Shown piece by piece: positions 44,706 through 57,528 of a stretch of DNA of 64,000 nucleotides. The number at the start of each line of letters is the position of its first letter. Position 1 is the first letter of the stretch. The DNA is from Astrocystis sublimbata (lineage: Eukaryota > Ascomycota > Sordariomycetes > Xylariales > Xylariaceae). Location: assembly GCA_022453515.1 (NCBI GenBank), contig JAJNNY010000010.1, forward strand, positions 558,001 to 622,000. The letters run 5' to 3'. Position numbers and translations under genes: made by a program. The notes below the pieces were generated by a model that was not told the origin of the DNA, made no database searches, and worked only from the letters and a program-made list of their open reading frames with translations.

Positions 44706-47700
44706 TTAGACACTCGCAGAACTAGTTTTCTCGGGCAGGTAGAGTCGCTTCAACGTCTCCTTCCACTCTTCCAACGGGACCCACCTCTTGGGGTTATCTG
44801 CAGGCAATGGCAAACAGCTCTTCGGCAGGTCCTTGAAACGTTCTGCATCCCATGCAGGAATCACGGCGAACTTGTGCTCTCTCTTACACTTGAGACCCTT
44901 CCTCTTGAGTTCGCCGTTCATCAGTAAGGCATGGCACCGTTGGCAGAACTGGACATTGCTGACACAGTCGGCACAATCCATCAGGGGCTCATCTATCACG
45001 GTCCAATGGTTGTCACACCCGTCACAGTAGACGAGCTTGGTTGGCTTCAAAGGCGCATCCTCCGCCTCCACTATATCTGTCTCGATCCTCCTCGGCGGCC
45101 CTCTGCGTTTGAATTCGTCATTGTTGAGGGTCGGCTCGGGAGCCGAGGATGAAGTGGGCGTCCTAGCGGGTTTCTCGCTGCCGTTCGCATTTACTCCGTC
45201 ACCACCGGGAGCCTGTGCATTTCCTTGGCCCGCGCCGCTCGTCGGCGTAGAATCCTGGCGAGATATGGTTAACATGGACATATCAGAACTCGCCCGGGAG
45301 AGCCTGTTGTCAATTGAATCCTGCCGTAGCACATGTGTCTTAGTCGGAGAAGCAATGGGCGTCGAAACCCATTGCTCCCACTTAGCTATGTCGCGGGTCT
45401 GCAGCGCATTTCGCATGTTCCATGTAACCACGCGGTTCTCCTCGTCCTCGATTGCGGCGAACAGCTGCCCCAGAAGATAATATGCGTAGGCATCGTTATC
45501 TGCCGAATTAATTGTCAGAGGGCTACACGCAAGAGGGTGGGCAAGACTTTTGTTAGAATATCACTTACCATCATCTGAATCAGACAGAAGCTCTATACTA
45601 GCGCGCACGATCCTTTCGATCCAACGTTTTGCGGCTGCAGACGTCTTCTGGCGCTTGAAGTCATATCGGATGATACAGCAGATGGTGACGATCTTACCAC
45701 GAGTCTCCATACCATCCTCGACATCAGGCAACAATCCCGTCAACAAAGATCCAAGTGACTCGGTCTTCTCTTCTGATGCGGGGGGTTCAAAAGCTTGGTT
45801 GAGATAGATCTGGGCTAGCGAGTCGGTCACCTGGTTGACGCTATGCTGCGAAAGCGTGTCGCTAGGATGAGCTTTGATGGACTCAAGAGCGGCGACGCGT
45901 ATAGATACGACCATCTTCTCGTCCACTGCACCATCAGTGAGCTCTAATGTCCTCGCGAACGCCTCTCGAAGCGAGAAGAGCAGTTCGTACGCCTGGTGAC
46001 CGCCACCGACCTCCGTGGCAATCGTGAAGAACGTCTTAATTGCATCCCAATTGTTGGTAGCATCAGCCGCTTGTGCTAACATGTCGGAATCCTCGTCAAG
46101 AATAGGCATAATGAATTCGTTGATGAGCTCATCAAAATAAGCCTTCCAAATACCGCTCTTCGAATTCAGGGTTTCGATGAATGCGATAGACTCATTCCAT
46201 TGCCCGCGATCTTGGTACTTGCCCAGGATTTTGGCGTACGAATTGAAATGAACATAGTCATAGTCCAGGCTTTCACGGTGGGTGCGCGCCGCGGAAGCGA
46301 ACTCGCCCAGGTCCCATAACTGGTTTCCCAAGTCAAATGTGATTCTAGCCAGAAGAGCTGTATTGGCAGAGCTGTACACCCATTCCTTGTCATTAGCACG
46401 GATCTCATCTATAGCACCCTTCGCTCGTTTGAGGAGTTCAGCGCCCTCCTCTTTGCTTGTAGATGGCCGACCAGCGACGAAATGGCATGCATGCCAGTTC
46501 TGAGGATTCAGCTCGAGGGCTCTTCTGGCTCGTTTCTGGGAGACGGTCTTCATTTCTTCGTCATTGTCGTATAATTGGAAGGCTTGGAGAGCGCCATGGA
46601 TTTCCCATTGCGATTCCAGGGCTGGCGTGGACTTGGGATTGCCGAGTGCTTCAGTTGCCCATGTCTCGATTTTCTGAAGCGCCTCGGACGAAAACGTACT
46701 GCTTTCCCACCGCTCGTAATCCTCTCCCTCCATAGATCGGTATGCTTGGGGGTCATCTGGCATTTGCGTGCCTTCCAGCTTCAAACGTTTTCAGTTCAGC
46801 TGCCAAATTGCTAGGTCCTTGACGGGGGTTCTTACCCTGGCTAGATATCCTCGCAGGAAACAGGTTGCAGTCAGGAAATGTCTCTTCAAAAACTCTACCT
46901 TCAAGAATAGATGTGTTGCCATGCGCTTAGCAGCGAAAGATAAAACGGCCTGGTGTAGGCCCTCTTGAGGCGTCTTCACGGCAGCAATAAAAGCTATGCC
47001 TACTGGACTCGTAACGGTCTTCGTTACCGTAGAGTCGTTAAACCAACTAAGAGTAAGTCAGTATCGTACAACTCAATTGCACAAGCTCTTGTGATAACCG
47101 GCAAATCATTGAGGTAGAGAACTCGGCGTGGTTCAACGTAGGGAAGTACCTATTAGCTTGCTGTAAAGGGACTCACAACTGTACTTACCGTTCGATCTGT
47201 CGGACACCAGCCTTCGAGTACACCCACTCCCACCGTGCCTCGCGAGTGTTGATAGCTTCGCCCTGCTTCCAAGTCTTCGAGCTGACATTGACATCTGTAC
47301 ACACTAGAGTCAGCCATTGACGCGTAACAGAGTGACAGACCGATCATAATGTCGAGTCTACGTGTTATGAATCTCCGACGAACTTCGGAATCATTGGGAT
47401 CTTACCGAAGCACCAGAATAGAGAGTCAATGCCACAGTCCTCTGTAAACAGTCGTACCAGTAAAGGTCCCACAAGTCCTTTCAGTTTCCGGTCGGCCTCA
47501 GACAAGTTGACTGCCTCCATGTGTTCAAGAAGCCAGTATGCTGCATATCTGCGCAGGACAGTTTGACTTCTCAGCTCAACATCTGTAAGTATCAAGAGAC
47601 AAGTGTGCACGATCTTTATATGTCCATTTTCAGAGTCAATATGAATAAACTCCTTGCTACTGGCACCCATCTTTTGGCTGAAGAACCCGTCAAACTCAAA

Positions 47701-50041
47701 CCGCTGGTAAAGCTCCTTGGGGCAGACTTTAGTCAAAAAATGCTTGACGATGGTGATCTCCGACTCCTGGATGATCTGTGGCGCTAGTTCCGCCTCATTT
47801 TCAGCGTCAATGTCCTGCGAATCCTCTAGTGTCGGTACGTGATTTTTGATCTCGGAATTCCGCCAGTCCACTTTACCAGAATCCGTGATGCTGAAAATTG
47901 GGTATTTGTCCCGAAGCTTTTGTGAGAGGGGGAGTAACGAGATAGCCGTACGCGTCGTAGACTGTTCAGTATCACCGAGTGATGCAGAGAGAGTCAGCGT
48001 ACTGGAGTGATGCCGTCGCAACAACGGCGGCAGTTTATGCTCGCTTCGAAGAGTGAAAGAAGGCTTTTGGTGCTTCACGGAAAGCAGAGCTTCCAACATG
48101 TCGACACCGAAGTACTCGCGGCCTTGTTCAATCCAGACGATGATTTCATTGATTTCTCGAACCTCCTTGATGGTACGGTCTTTATTGAGTTGGCGGATCT
48201 CAGCTTTGATCTGAGTGACACGGGGCTTCCCGGCCTCTTTCAAGACCTCTATAAGATCCTCGATGAGATGCACCTTCGAAATAGCCCCGAGACTGTTGTT
48301 CAGCCTGTAATAATCGCCACCGCATTGATCTCGAAGCTGGTCGACGATGACTTGTCTCCATTCAGGTATATCCTGCCTGCTTGTGTCTTGCAACGTTGGC
48401 ATAGCATCCATGCGAGAAACAATGTACTTCTCGACATCTCCGCTGCTGCAGCTTGTTATGCGCACCTCCGCAAAGGCTGGGCCATCTTTTTTGCTTAGGC
48501 ATTCCACGATGGAGTCGGGCCGTGCTGTTAGGAACACGCGTACTTTCGTTTGGTCAGCTGATTTATAATATTCTTGAAGCAATTTATCCAGGTCCGGGTC
48601 TTGGGTATCAATAAATAGATAGAACGTAGTGTTTGAGTTTTGAAGTTCTTTGTTCTTGAAGAAGAGTTGGTTCCAGCGATCCAGTGCGCCGTCGAAGTGG
48701 GTTGCTCGTTCCACGGTCCACGCTACCGATTTGGTCATTGCCTCATATGATGTAGCGAGCTGCCAAAGCAATGTTCTGGAGACTCTGTCAAGAAAGCCAC
48801 TGTCATCATCGTCATCGTCTGGCTTGCGCTTATCGCCATCGGCAAAGTAATAAGCCACTACGACCCGGGAAGACGGCGCCTCTGAGCCCAGTCGTCTTAT
48901 TGACTTGATTGTATTGGCCATCACTACACGGAGTCGCTGTATTAGATCGATGCCCCTTGGCCATCACCAGCCAACAGCTGTTCGTGGAGACACTTACTTG
49001 ATGTTTTCCCAGTACCCCCCGCGCCACTGAGAACGAGGACTGACTCTTCCGGGTATTGAGCTGTAGCCCAATGCGAGAAGGTGTCATCCGTTTTCCACCA
49101 GGTGCCCGTTCCGTCGACCAGCGAGTTCAGGCGAGTCTCAAATGCCCTCTGCCAAGTAAGCACAGGCTCCTCATCGCTATCGAGCGCAGTACCGGGGAAA
49201 CCAAGCGCTTTTGCTATGGAGCGGCGCCATCTCTTTGCTTCGTCCGAGCGCTTGGCGTCTCTTTGTGCTTCGAGCAACAACTTGATATCACCAGCGCTGT
49301 CACTAACGATCCTGTAGGTCTGGGCGTTGACAAGAAGCGCTTCTTTCGAATTGAGCTTGTCCATCATACCAAGCAAATCTTGGACTCCATCATCGTTGAG
49401 GAAAAGCTGCTGGGTGAATCGGAATAGTCTGTTGTGTTTCTTGCGCAGCTTGATCATACGCTCGCAGATTGCGACGAATAGTCTCAGATTCTGAGATGCG
49501 AGACGAGTCAATCTGCCGTCCATACGACCCTGGTAGGATTGTAGTCTTTCAAAGAACTCGACACATTTGTCCAACAGCTCGGCAAGGTTGGTAAATGTTC
49601 CCTCATAACCTTGCCACGCCTGGATAACAAACGTGAAAGCATTGTAACACATTCCCGCCGGAGCGAAGACCTGTTGATGTCAACTTTAATTGCTGAATCG
49701 AGGGAAAACAGGTTGCGTACGTTGGACACGCCATCTGTAACAATTCCGCCAACGGTTCCTATGCACTGCAAGGTCGTGGTAACAATTGTCTTGAAAGTGC
49801 CGTATTCTTCTGACTTGGCTGCATCGGTCTTCTGGACGCTATCGATGTACTTGAGAACATCGTCGATAGTCAATGAGTTCTTCACCTTTTTAGGGTCGCC
49901 ACCTGCCAACTCCAGGACTTTTGCGTTGACTTCTTTCCAGATAGCTTCAATTTCTTTCTGGTCAGCCAAGTCTACCTTGCTAGACTCGGAGCCAGCGCTC
50001 ATCCCAGTGGTTGAAGATTGGAGGGTGGTAGGCGGCGGCAT
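44706..50041 (-). CDS. STAND/NLR-like protein: Goodbye - P-loop NTPase - TPR-like - ZZ finger
   Basis: Seven exons in transcript order: 50041-49721, 49670-48998, 48923-47406, 47303-47189, 47046-46836, 46778-45569, 45499-44706 (1613 aa); all junctions are GT-AG and in phase. Residues about 20-210 match the fungal STAND N-terminal Goodbye domain (IWKEVNAKVLEL, LTIDDVLKYID, VFAPAGMCYNAFTFVI). The Walker A motif GAGGTGKTS (323-331) ends just before intron 2. The Walker B-like FYLFIDTQ (about 432-437) and a sensor TARPD (about 464) complete a NACHT-type NTPase. Residues about 950-1350 are helical, with TPR-like pairs (SARRTHRESLDYDY region). A Ser/Pro-rich linker leads to a ZZ zinc finger (about 1507-1566) with YCDGC, CADC and CQRC pairs. 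Fungal STANDs act as innate immune or heterokaryon-incompatibility switches, and ZZ fingers bind protein tails, so a sensing role is inferred. The 50041 ATG was chosen; an upstream GTG is not a start. Confidence 0.88.
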
Positions 50042-51138
50042 CTCCACTAGACGGCGGCCGGCTAGCCTAGTTCACTAGTCTCTCTGTCTTACTTCAGTTT
50101 CGAAGGGTAATAGTCCGAACTCGAACTGATGGCTAAAGGTCTAAGTGACGCCTTCTTTCTTCAACGTCAAGACATCGAAAAGAAAGGTCTATTATGACAC
50201 GAATTTGCCTCCTCCTCAGAAACAACCTACAGTAGCCGAGAGCCGATATATTAATAGCCTGCTTCAAGCGCCAATGGTTGCGGGTTCGTACGTGCATGTT
50301 GCTTAACTGTTAGTAGGCATGTCCCACCTTCTTACCAGCTCGCCAGGTGCCAGCCTACATTAGTGTGTGAGGATTGACCTTCCGTCAGCTCAGGGGGCGA
50401 CGACTCCACAGTCGATCTAAGCCACTAGGCCCTCGGTCGCTAAGGCTACGAGTACTACTGCCTGCCTCGCCTGCCGCCGTGATCAACGGCTTTCTGTCGA
50501 GGTACAAGCTGGAGCCTAGTTTCGGCCTTAATGCCCAATTTTTACATAGCGTACAGATACAGGCGTCGTCACACCGAGCTTGATTCGTTTTCCTTCGAGT
50601 CGTAGGCAGAAAGATCGAAGTCTTAGCCAATGGAGAAGGTTGTGTGAAGGTATCTCATAGCGACAACTCCTAAACCACAATATGCACAAGTTTTGCCAAG
50701 GCAGCACCCTAACGCATCCCTTGAAACAAAAAGCGTCTGTTTCATATGCCTGAGGACAATGGTATTTTCAAACATGGGGTTAGCAATGACACCTTCCGAG
50801 TTAGGTACAGAGACAAAGGCCCAGTTCAATATTCATAGCGCGAGCATGGGCAATACAATAGAGGGGTTGGTAGGGCTGAAGCTAGTAGTCATAAGATAAT
50901 TAAGTAGGGGCCTAAGTTGAAAACTGCTCTAAACTATCCAGGTAAGGCAATCAATGAATATACAGCCCCGTTAACACAACAAACTGACAGCCTCAAAAGA
51001 ACAATGCATGATCTGACTGTGGCAATGAATTGACAACCCGAAGAGCGTATCGAGCATGGCGATCAGCCATTAATGAGTCACACTATGACTATGTGATACT
51101 CATAGGCTGACATGACTAAGCTAGTACTACTTACATGT
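50042..51138. other. Intergenic: promoter of the STAND gene, 3' flank of AA9
   Basis: Two minus-strand genes flank this spacer. No gene or repeat is recognised; the short frames have no motif. Confidence 0.4.
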
Positions 51139-52145
51139 CTAGCATTGAATCACAGGCACGCTTCCGGGCGCATCAAATTGCTTGCCGTTGTTGTCGGGCT
51201 GGCCCATCATTCCGTAAATGTTGACCAAGATGCTCGGGTCGTTCTGCTTGTACGCGCCAGGGAAGCTCACGGTCTCACTAGGGGTGAACGAGCCGCTGCC
51301 GCTAATCTTCAGCTGAGCGCACGACATCTGCGATGGGCCGCAAGTCAGTTATTGCTGCTCATATCATTTTCGTATGGATGGGATTGAGAGCGGATACTCA
51401 CATAGAATTGAGCCCCCATGTTCGTCTTGGCCGAGTGCAAAGCCAAAATTTCAACGCGCATCAAATATTCACCAGGCGCAATGCATTGCGGCATCTGGAA
51501 TTTAACCCAGCCTTGGTTCGAGATCATGTTGTCAACACCCCATGTCTTTGACGAGGTGTCGAAAGTGTCTTCCCAGATCTTAAACCACTTCAACCCCGTC
51601 TTGCTCGCCGACGCGGCGTTGTCGACCTTCGCAAGCCAAGCAGTGACGGGACCCTTGTGGGATTTCGCAATAGGGTTGTCCGGGTCATTGGGACTAAACG
51701 AGTCACAGTCAGTCATCAAGTAATGAGAGATCACAAGCTATGAGACAAGGCTTCCTCGCGGTCACCGCTTTTGTTTTTAATCCCCTGCAGAGCAAGTAAT
51801 AAACGAGTTCAAGTGTTGCTTACAATTGCGCGCCACCAATGATGTGTCCGAAGAATGCACCAAGGTCGTCCCCAGCCTTGACGTCGATGACCTTGTCGGA
51901 AGTTCTTCCCTGCTTCTGGCAGATGATGTCCTGCGAGGTCACGTCGTAGACTGGGTTGTTGTCGTTTGGTGCACGGAGACCAACCAGTGATCCTTGCTTC
52001 TGGCCATTGACTGACAATTCCTGGACCGTCACTTAGTACCGACAACACACACCAGTCATGGTTCTCTTCCGACACTTACTTGGAAGATGCAGTGAGCTTC
52101 GGCCGAGATGGCAAATGCCAGTGTTGCGACGTGAGAGAACTTCAT
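51139..52145 (-). CDS. AA9 lytic polysaccharide monooxygenase (formerly GH61)
   Basis: Four exons in transcript order: 52145-52080, 52020-51824, 51693-51402, 51327-51139 (247 aa). A signal peptide [17 protein letters not shown] leaves His18 as the mature N-terminus, the first ligand of the copper histidine brace. The second His lies in KSHKGPV. The axial site keeps [18 protein letters not shown], with the conserved Gln and Tyr. The fold motifs [11 protein letters not shown] and [10 protein letters not shown] fit AA9. The protein oxidatively cleaves cellulose or xyloglucan outside the cell, using copper, O2 or H2O2 and a reductant. There is no CBM1, so it is a single-domain enzyme. The acceptor at 52020 was chosen because the nearer one gives an immediate stop. 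Confidence 0.95.
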
Positions 52146-53462
52146 CTTTGCTAGGCTGGCTCGGATTCCCAGAGCTGTCGCGATGCTTGTATGCTAGTTA
52201 AGCTAGAATACCGTGACCTTACCTAGAGTTAAGGGGTGAGTTTGATGATTTATACAAGCCCGCCAACTCGACCATGGATATCTAGCAACAGCGCTGCATA
52301 CTAGATAACCTTTCAGGTGACCATGTCTTACACATGGTGATTTGCCGAAGGCCGGTGGTAGATTATAAGACTGTATATCTATCGGGCCTTTCAGTAGGTG
52401 CTTGGTCCTTCGTGTGCCCTGCAACGGAGGACTCGACTTCGTTTTCGTCGAGCATAATGGGGCGGCCCGGGAAAGCGAAGTAATTTATCCGGGTATATGG
52501 AACGCTACATGCTCACTCGCTAGTAATGCCGTGTGACGCAGCAAACTTCGGGACAGCACTACCGTCATCATCTAGGCCAGACATGATTGGCGTGATATCT
52601 TCGAGGGTGGCAGCACATTGGTTGGCTGCTTTGAAACTTCGCCATCAGTTGGCTTGGTAAACTATAAGGCTGCGAAGCTGATTGGGAACGTCAATGTGGA
52701 GGTATCATCTGTATATAGCGAAAATCCGGGGGTGCACCCACATCTCGCGGCATCTAAATAAGGCGTGCGGCTGCCGAGTCGAACAGGTTGTATCTTGGGA
52801 GCTTCAGGATTGTCGGCGTTCGGCACCCATGCTCAAGCATAAAGCTGAGTTTGTTCGAGTATCGGAAAGCGAATAATTTGTCTGTCTAAACCTTCAGGCA
52901 TGCCACCCACGAGGTCTTGTTACTGACAAAGCTGCTCACACGTATTCTTGTTTTGAAAAAACTTTTTTTTCAAGGAGTATCAGGCTACCGAGAGTAAATG
53001 GACTCTCGCAAGTCTCAGCGTTATGCGCAGGGGATGTTCTAAGTCGCGCGATGCCATGTTAGTTAATACGTTCACGATTTACATAAGCAGAGGATAACAA
53101 ACCTACGTCGAGACATTGAACGTAATAGGTCATGAGGTCCTTCGGTTTCCGCAAATAGCAGATTTGAGTAAATGTATTCTGGATAACGACATTTCAATAA
53201 ATTGCCCATCAATCGGCTACATACAATCTTGACCGTCTCTACAAAGTCACAAGAGCAGTCTGTTGTACGAGACGAGTTCTATAATTGACATCTGAATAAT
53301 ATATGTATGCTGCTCAGCTTAATAGGTACAATCTACCAGGTCTCTTTGTAGGTATCTACCCCATTCCCAAGTGATCATCAATCAGCTCGTAGTCCGACAA
53401 TTTATACCGATAAAAATATACAACACTCGTTATAGTTCTTCATCCACAAGATCTTGCCACAC
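52146..53462. other. Intergenic: AA9 promoter, with A/T hairpin
   Basis: The spacer upstream of AA9 contains a self-complementary A/T run near 52949-52975 (CTTG, then A and T tracts, then CAAG). No gene is supported. Confidence 0.4.
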
Positions 53463-55211
53463 CTAAGGCCGCCACCGGAATCCAGGGTGTTTCCACTCCA
53501 GACTCTCGATCTCCTCGGGCGAGAACTTCTGCAGCTCGGCCTCGATGTCCCTCGTCTCCCTCTTCTTATTATCCCATGCCATCCACAGCATCTGCCCAAT
53601 CGAAATGACCAGGATCAAGCTCGCTGTGCCCAGATTGAGTCCATTTCCAATCTTGAAATCCGGTGCGTCGAAGGGTAGGTATGACCACGTCGCAATGAGG
53701 CCGCCGAAATTGCCGAACATGGCATTCGTCGCGATCGCAATCGAGCGACTCGAATCGCTGACGACGACAGCCGACGTTTGCGCGTTCGAGAGCGTACCCA
53801 GAGAGAAGGCGGATATGGCGGTGAGGAAGGCGGCCGCGTAGCGCACGCGCGGGTCGTCGCTTCCGAGGAATAGAGCGTAGCCCACCATCGTCAACGGCGC
53901 GGAGATGGCGATGAAGATAGCCCGCCGGTCATAGCGCCAACTGGCAAGGGACGTGGCGATGACGAAGATGGCGCCGAGAATGTACGGGGGAACAGTCAGT
54001 AGCTGCTTCTCCACTGTCGTCTTGTCGGGGAAGATAGTCGCCACGATCGTCGGGGTGAAGAATGCCAGCCCCTGGACGGTGATGTTGTTGAGAAGGAATA
54101 GGAAGGCCGTGCTGATAACGATCGGGTTCCAGAATCCGAGCCACAGCTTCTTCTTGGACGGCTTGTCGAGCACGGATGTCTGCCCCATGCGCTCTGACTT
54201 GATGCGTGCGATGGCGAGGTCTTTCTCGGCTTGCGAGAGCCAGCGCGCGGTCTCGGGCCGATCGGTCAATGTGAAGAAGGCGATGATGGAGAGGCTGATT
54301 GTGATTATCCCCTCAATTGCGAAGATCATTCGCCACGAGTGCAGACTGCCGAAGTGATCAAGCGTAAGGATCCCAGAGGCCAGAAGGCCGCCGAAAGCCC
54401 CTGCGAGGGGCGCCATGACGATGAAGAGCGATATGCGAAATGTCAGCTCTGATCTACGAAACCAGCGGGAAAGGTAATAAGCGGTGCCTGTTCGTGTTCA
54501 GTTAGTCCCGGCTCAATGTCCTCGAATTCGTCGGGAAATCTCTATCCAAGATTAATGTGAACTTACCTGGCAGCATACCAGCCTCAAAGATACCGAGTAA
54601 AAAGCGGACTCCGGACGCCGAGGCGCTGTCGTGGACGAAGGCCGTTCCTAGCGAGGTGATGCCGAAGCCGAGCGAACAGGCGGGCAGAAACCAACCGGGA
54701 CCTATCCATTTGCACACCAAATTGCACGGTATCTCGAATACGATGTAACTGATGTAGAAAATGGACAGGAGCGCGTTGTAACCATCTCCTACCAGACCCA
54801 GGTCCTTCTCTAGACCAGCGAGACGAGCATTTCCTGTACTCTGTCGTTAGGGGATGCTCAGACATTCAAAGATTGATGGATATCCTTACCGATATTTGTG
54901 CGGTCAATAAAGCAGAAAAGATAGAGAATTGACACAGTAGGGCATATCATCCAATCAAGCTTCTTCCGTAACTTTCTCTCGGCCTCAGGGTCGATGTGAA
55001 TGAGAGAACCGCCATGACTACAGGATTTGTAAGTTTTATGTTCGGCTCGCTTGTGTTCGATATGTACTTACGTGTCTGTTGCGATGTGCCCCCTTTCGGC
55101 AATTCCATGGACATCGTTTCCAACTTTTTTCTCCGAGTACGAGTTCCTCTCAAACGTCTCCGACTGGCCTTTGTCGCCCGAGTCGCTGTTGGATATGCTT
55201 GTGGCGACCAT
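53463..55211 (-). CDS. MFS transporter, anion:cation symporter (allantoate permease) family
   Basis: Four exons in transcript order: 55211-55072, 55017-54890, 54833-54567, 54487-53463 (519 aa). A hydrophilic N-terminus (about 60 residues) precedes DWMICPTVSILYLFCFIDRTNIGNARLAGL, the family's first helix and loop. FEIPCNLVCKW, GVRFLLGIFEAGMLPG and YLSRWFRRSE follow, giving two six-helix halves with a long central loop (SEAEKDLAIARIK region). The pattern matches the fungal Dal5/Tna1/Vht1 group, which imports allantoate, nicotinate, biotin or similar organic anions with protons at the plasma membrane. The substrate cannot be told. The C-terminus is short, cytoplasmic and charged (FSPEEIESLEWKHPGFRWRP). 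Confidence 0.92.
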
Positions 55212-57528
55212 TGTGAGAGATGACTTTCCAGTAGACCAGCGTAATGGGAGAACCTAGAGTCTCCTCAGGAACGGCTAAAACCACGATACTCAGGAAATAT
55301 CTTATACCAAATGCCAGCGCCGGGCAGGATCCGAGCGCTGCCGATCCCGTGATTCTCGGACAGCAGCAGAGACAATGCCGGGAGTATCAACCGTCTTGTA
55401 GATCAACCGAGCTTCCACGCACGGGGCATCGTTTATGATGGTTGCCGCATGCGCGAGAAACAAAGGGATCCTGCCTGCCTAACACGCCTGGGCCTGTGAC
55501 CTCCAGATTGAGCCATTGGGATTTGTCAATGAGAGCCTAAAAGGGAGTAATGGAAGCCGGTATGCTGGCCGGGAGGCTGGGGTAGGTGCAGCTTGGGGTT
55601 ACAGCCGGGCTTTAATTGGTGTGGATGTTCGAGGATGTTGGAGATGCAACGCGGGGAGATCAAACCAAGACGAAAACTACATACTCGCCAGTACTGCAGT
55701 ACCTACATAACATGATAAGCGAAAAGACCCTTTGGCACTGTGCTCTACTGGTGCTTGCAGAACAATCTCGACAATCTCGACAATGGCCTCTGGCGGCATT
55801 ATCCGTATCCTGCAAACCCTCTTGCATAGGGGTATTTGGCGTTACATCGTTTGTTACGCACTGTAGCTTCATGCTATATCCCCTACACTCTAATAAGACA
55901 TGTCGAAACCTAATAAGCTTAGCATGCCCACCATGACGGCATGATTCGCATAGGAACGCGATAGTATGAACATGGGGGGTAGCAAAAAGTTCGGCAGTAA
56001 ACATCGGAATCAGCAGCAGTATCACATGCTGGCAGGCTGCAACTCATGTAAGCGAGTCATGTATGGAGTACTGTAGGCGAACTGGAGGCCAAGACTGAGG
56101 CTCCTTCGAGTGACATCAAACGGCTGCGAAGCAAAGCAGATGCAGTCTTCCCAAGCGCTGCGAGTTTATTGTGATGCTGCAATACTGTCTCAATCTACCC
56201 CAAAACACGGTTCCGCATTTCCGGGCGAGCCAGGTGAGGCGCCTGAGGATATTCCAAAATTGCCAATCAGATCGTGTCGTCTAGGGTGACAGCAACACAT
56301 GCGCGTCCATGCGAATGAATGTAGGTACGAAACTTGGAGCAGACCATCCGTCTGCTATGCTGAAAATCTACCAATGGAATAATAGCGCCGTATTCTCAGA
56401 CTTTGTCCCATGTCCGTTCGCATCGTCCTTTAGAGATTGGGTTCGGGTTGAACTTGCTTCTATTAGTAACCAACGAAAAATCACCGGAGATGGATCGGCA
56501 TTGAATCCACCTTGAACGTTACGGTTGAGTACATGCCTAGCTTGTGTATTTGACTACTAAGTAGTCCATACGACGATACTTGTGTCGTGTTAAAGAATAA
56601 GCTCAATCTTGAGACTCGGCGCAAAGACTTCATGTCCGCGCCTGGAAATACTCAGGCAGCGCATTACTGCTTCAAGATAATCGGACGGCATGTTAACGAC
56701 TATATTGCTGGCGAGGCGTTCCCCTGTTCGGCCTCATTCCGGTCGTGTCGTGCCGTTAAGGGCTGATTTAGCCTCATTGCTCTATCGTTGAAGGCATGTA
56801 CAATCGGCAAGTGCAGTTCTGCTTGAATTGTGATTGGCGGGTTCTTGCGACTGTCTTAATCCCTTCATCAATGATTGCCCATGGAATAGGAGGCACGTCT
56901 TGTTCATCTATGTGAGATAATTATATTTTATCACGGCACCATTATTCTTCTAGTATGTAGTCAAGGTGTTTCCGCTGTATCTGAATCTGAGCCAGGAATC
57001 TCCAGTCTGTGCGTGTCTCGCCCACATTTACGCAGCGCTGATCCATCGTATTAGGCTTCTGCCAATGTGACGCAGGAACCTGAAAGCTACAAAAGATAGC
57101 TGAAAATGGCATGTCCTAGGCTTTACAGAACTAAGTTTGTTGTGAGATCATACCTGCAGTTCAGAATGGTTTCGGGAGCGTGAAGGAAAGCCCCCCTTCC
57201 CCTTGCCTTCGCATCGGATTTATGCTTCTCATTTTTCAAGCCTTGGTTGACCGAGTAACATCAAGAATTTGCTATTGATGTTGCCACTAGTATTCGTTTG
57301 GGGTGGTGCCTTCCAAGCTGCACGTTTTGATGAAATCACTTACGATCGATCGACGCCGAGTATGCCCAATTATTGCAGCGACTGTATCGCCCCTTCTGGC
57401 CCCTTCCGAATCCCATGACGCCGACGCTGTCATGATGCACAGTGATATAGACGAAGCTCTCGGAAGTTGCCCTCAGCCATCAATGGGTGGCGAAGGAAGT
57501 AATTTCAGCGAGCGTAGACGCTGCTCTT
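55212..57528. other. Gene-poor spacer, 2.3 kb
   Basis: The longest gene-free stretch in the second half of the window. Both strands were read; frames stay under 125 codons and none carries a known motif. No terminal inverted repeat, tRNA or microsatellite array is seen. The first part should hold the MFS promoter and the last part the Yip1 3' UTR. Confidence 0.45.

Noticed and set aside
24545..55211. A secondary-metabolite cluster linking the FAD monooxygenase, type III PKS and MFS transporter
   Set aside because: They are 11-15 kb apart with unrelated housekeeping-type genes between them; no shared regulator is present.
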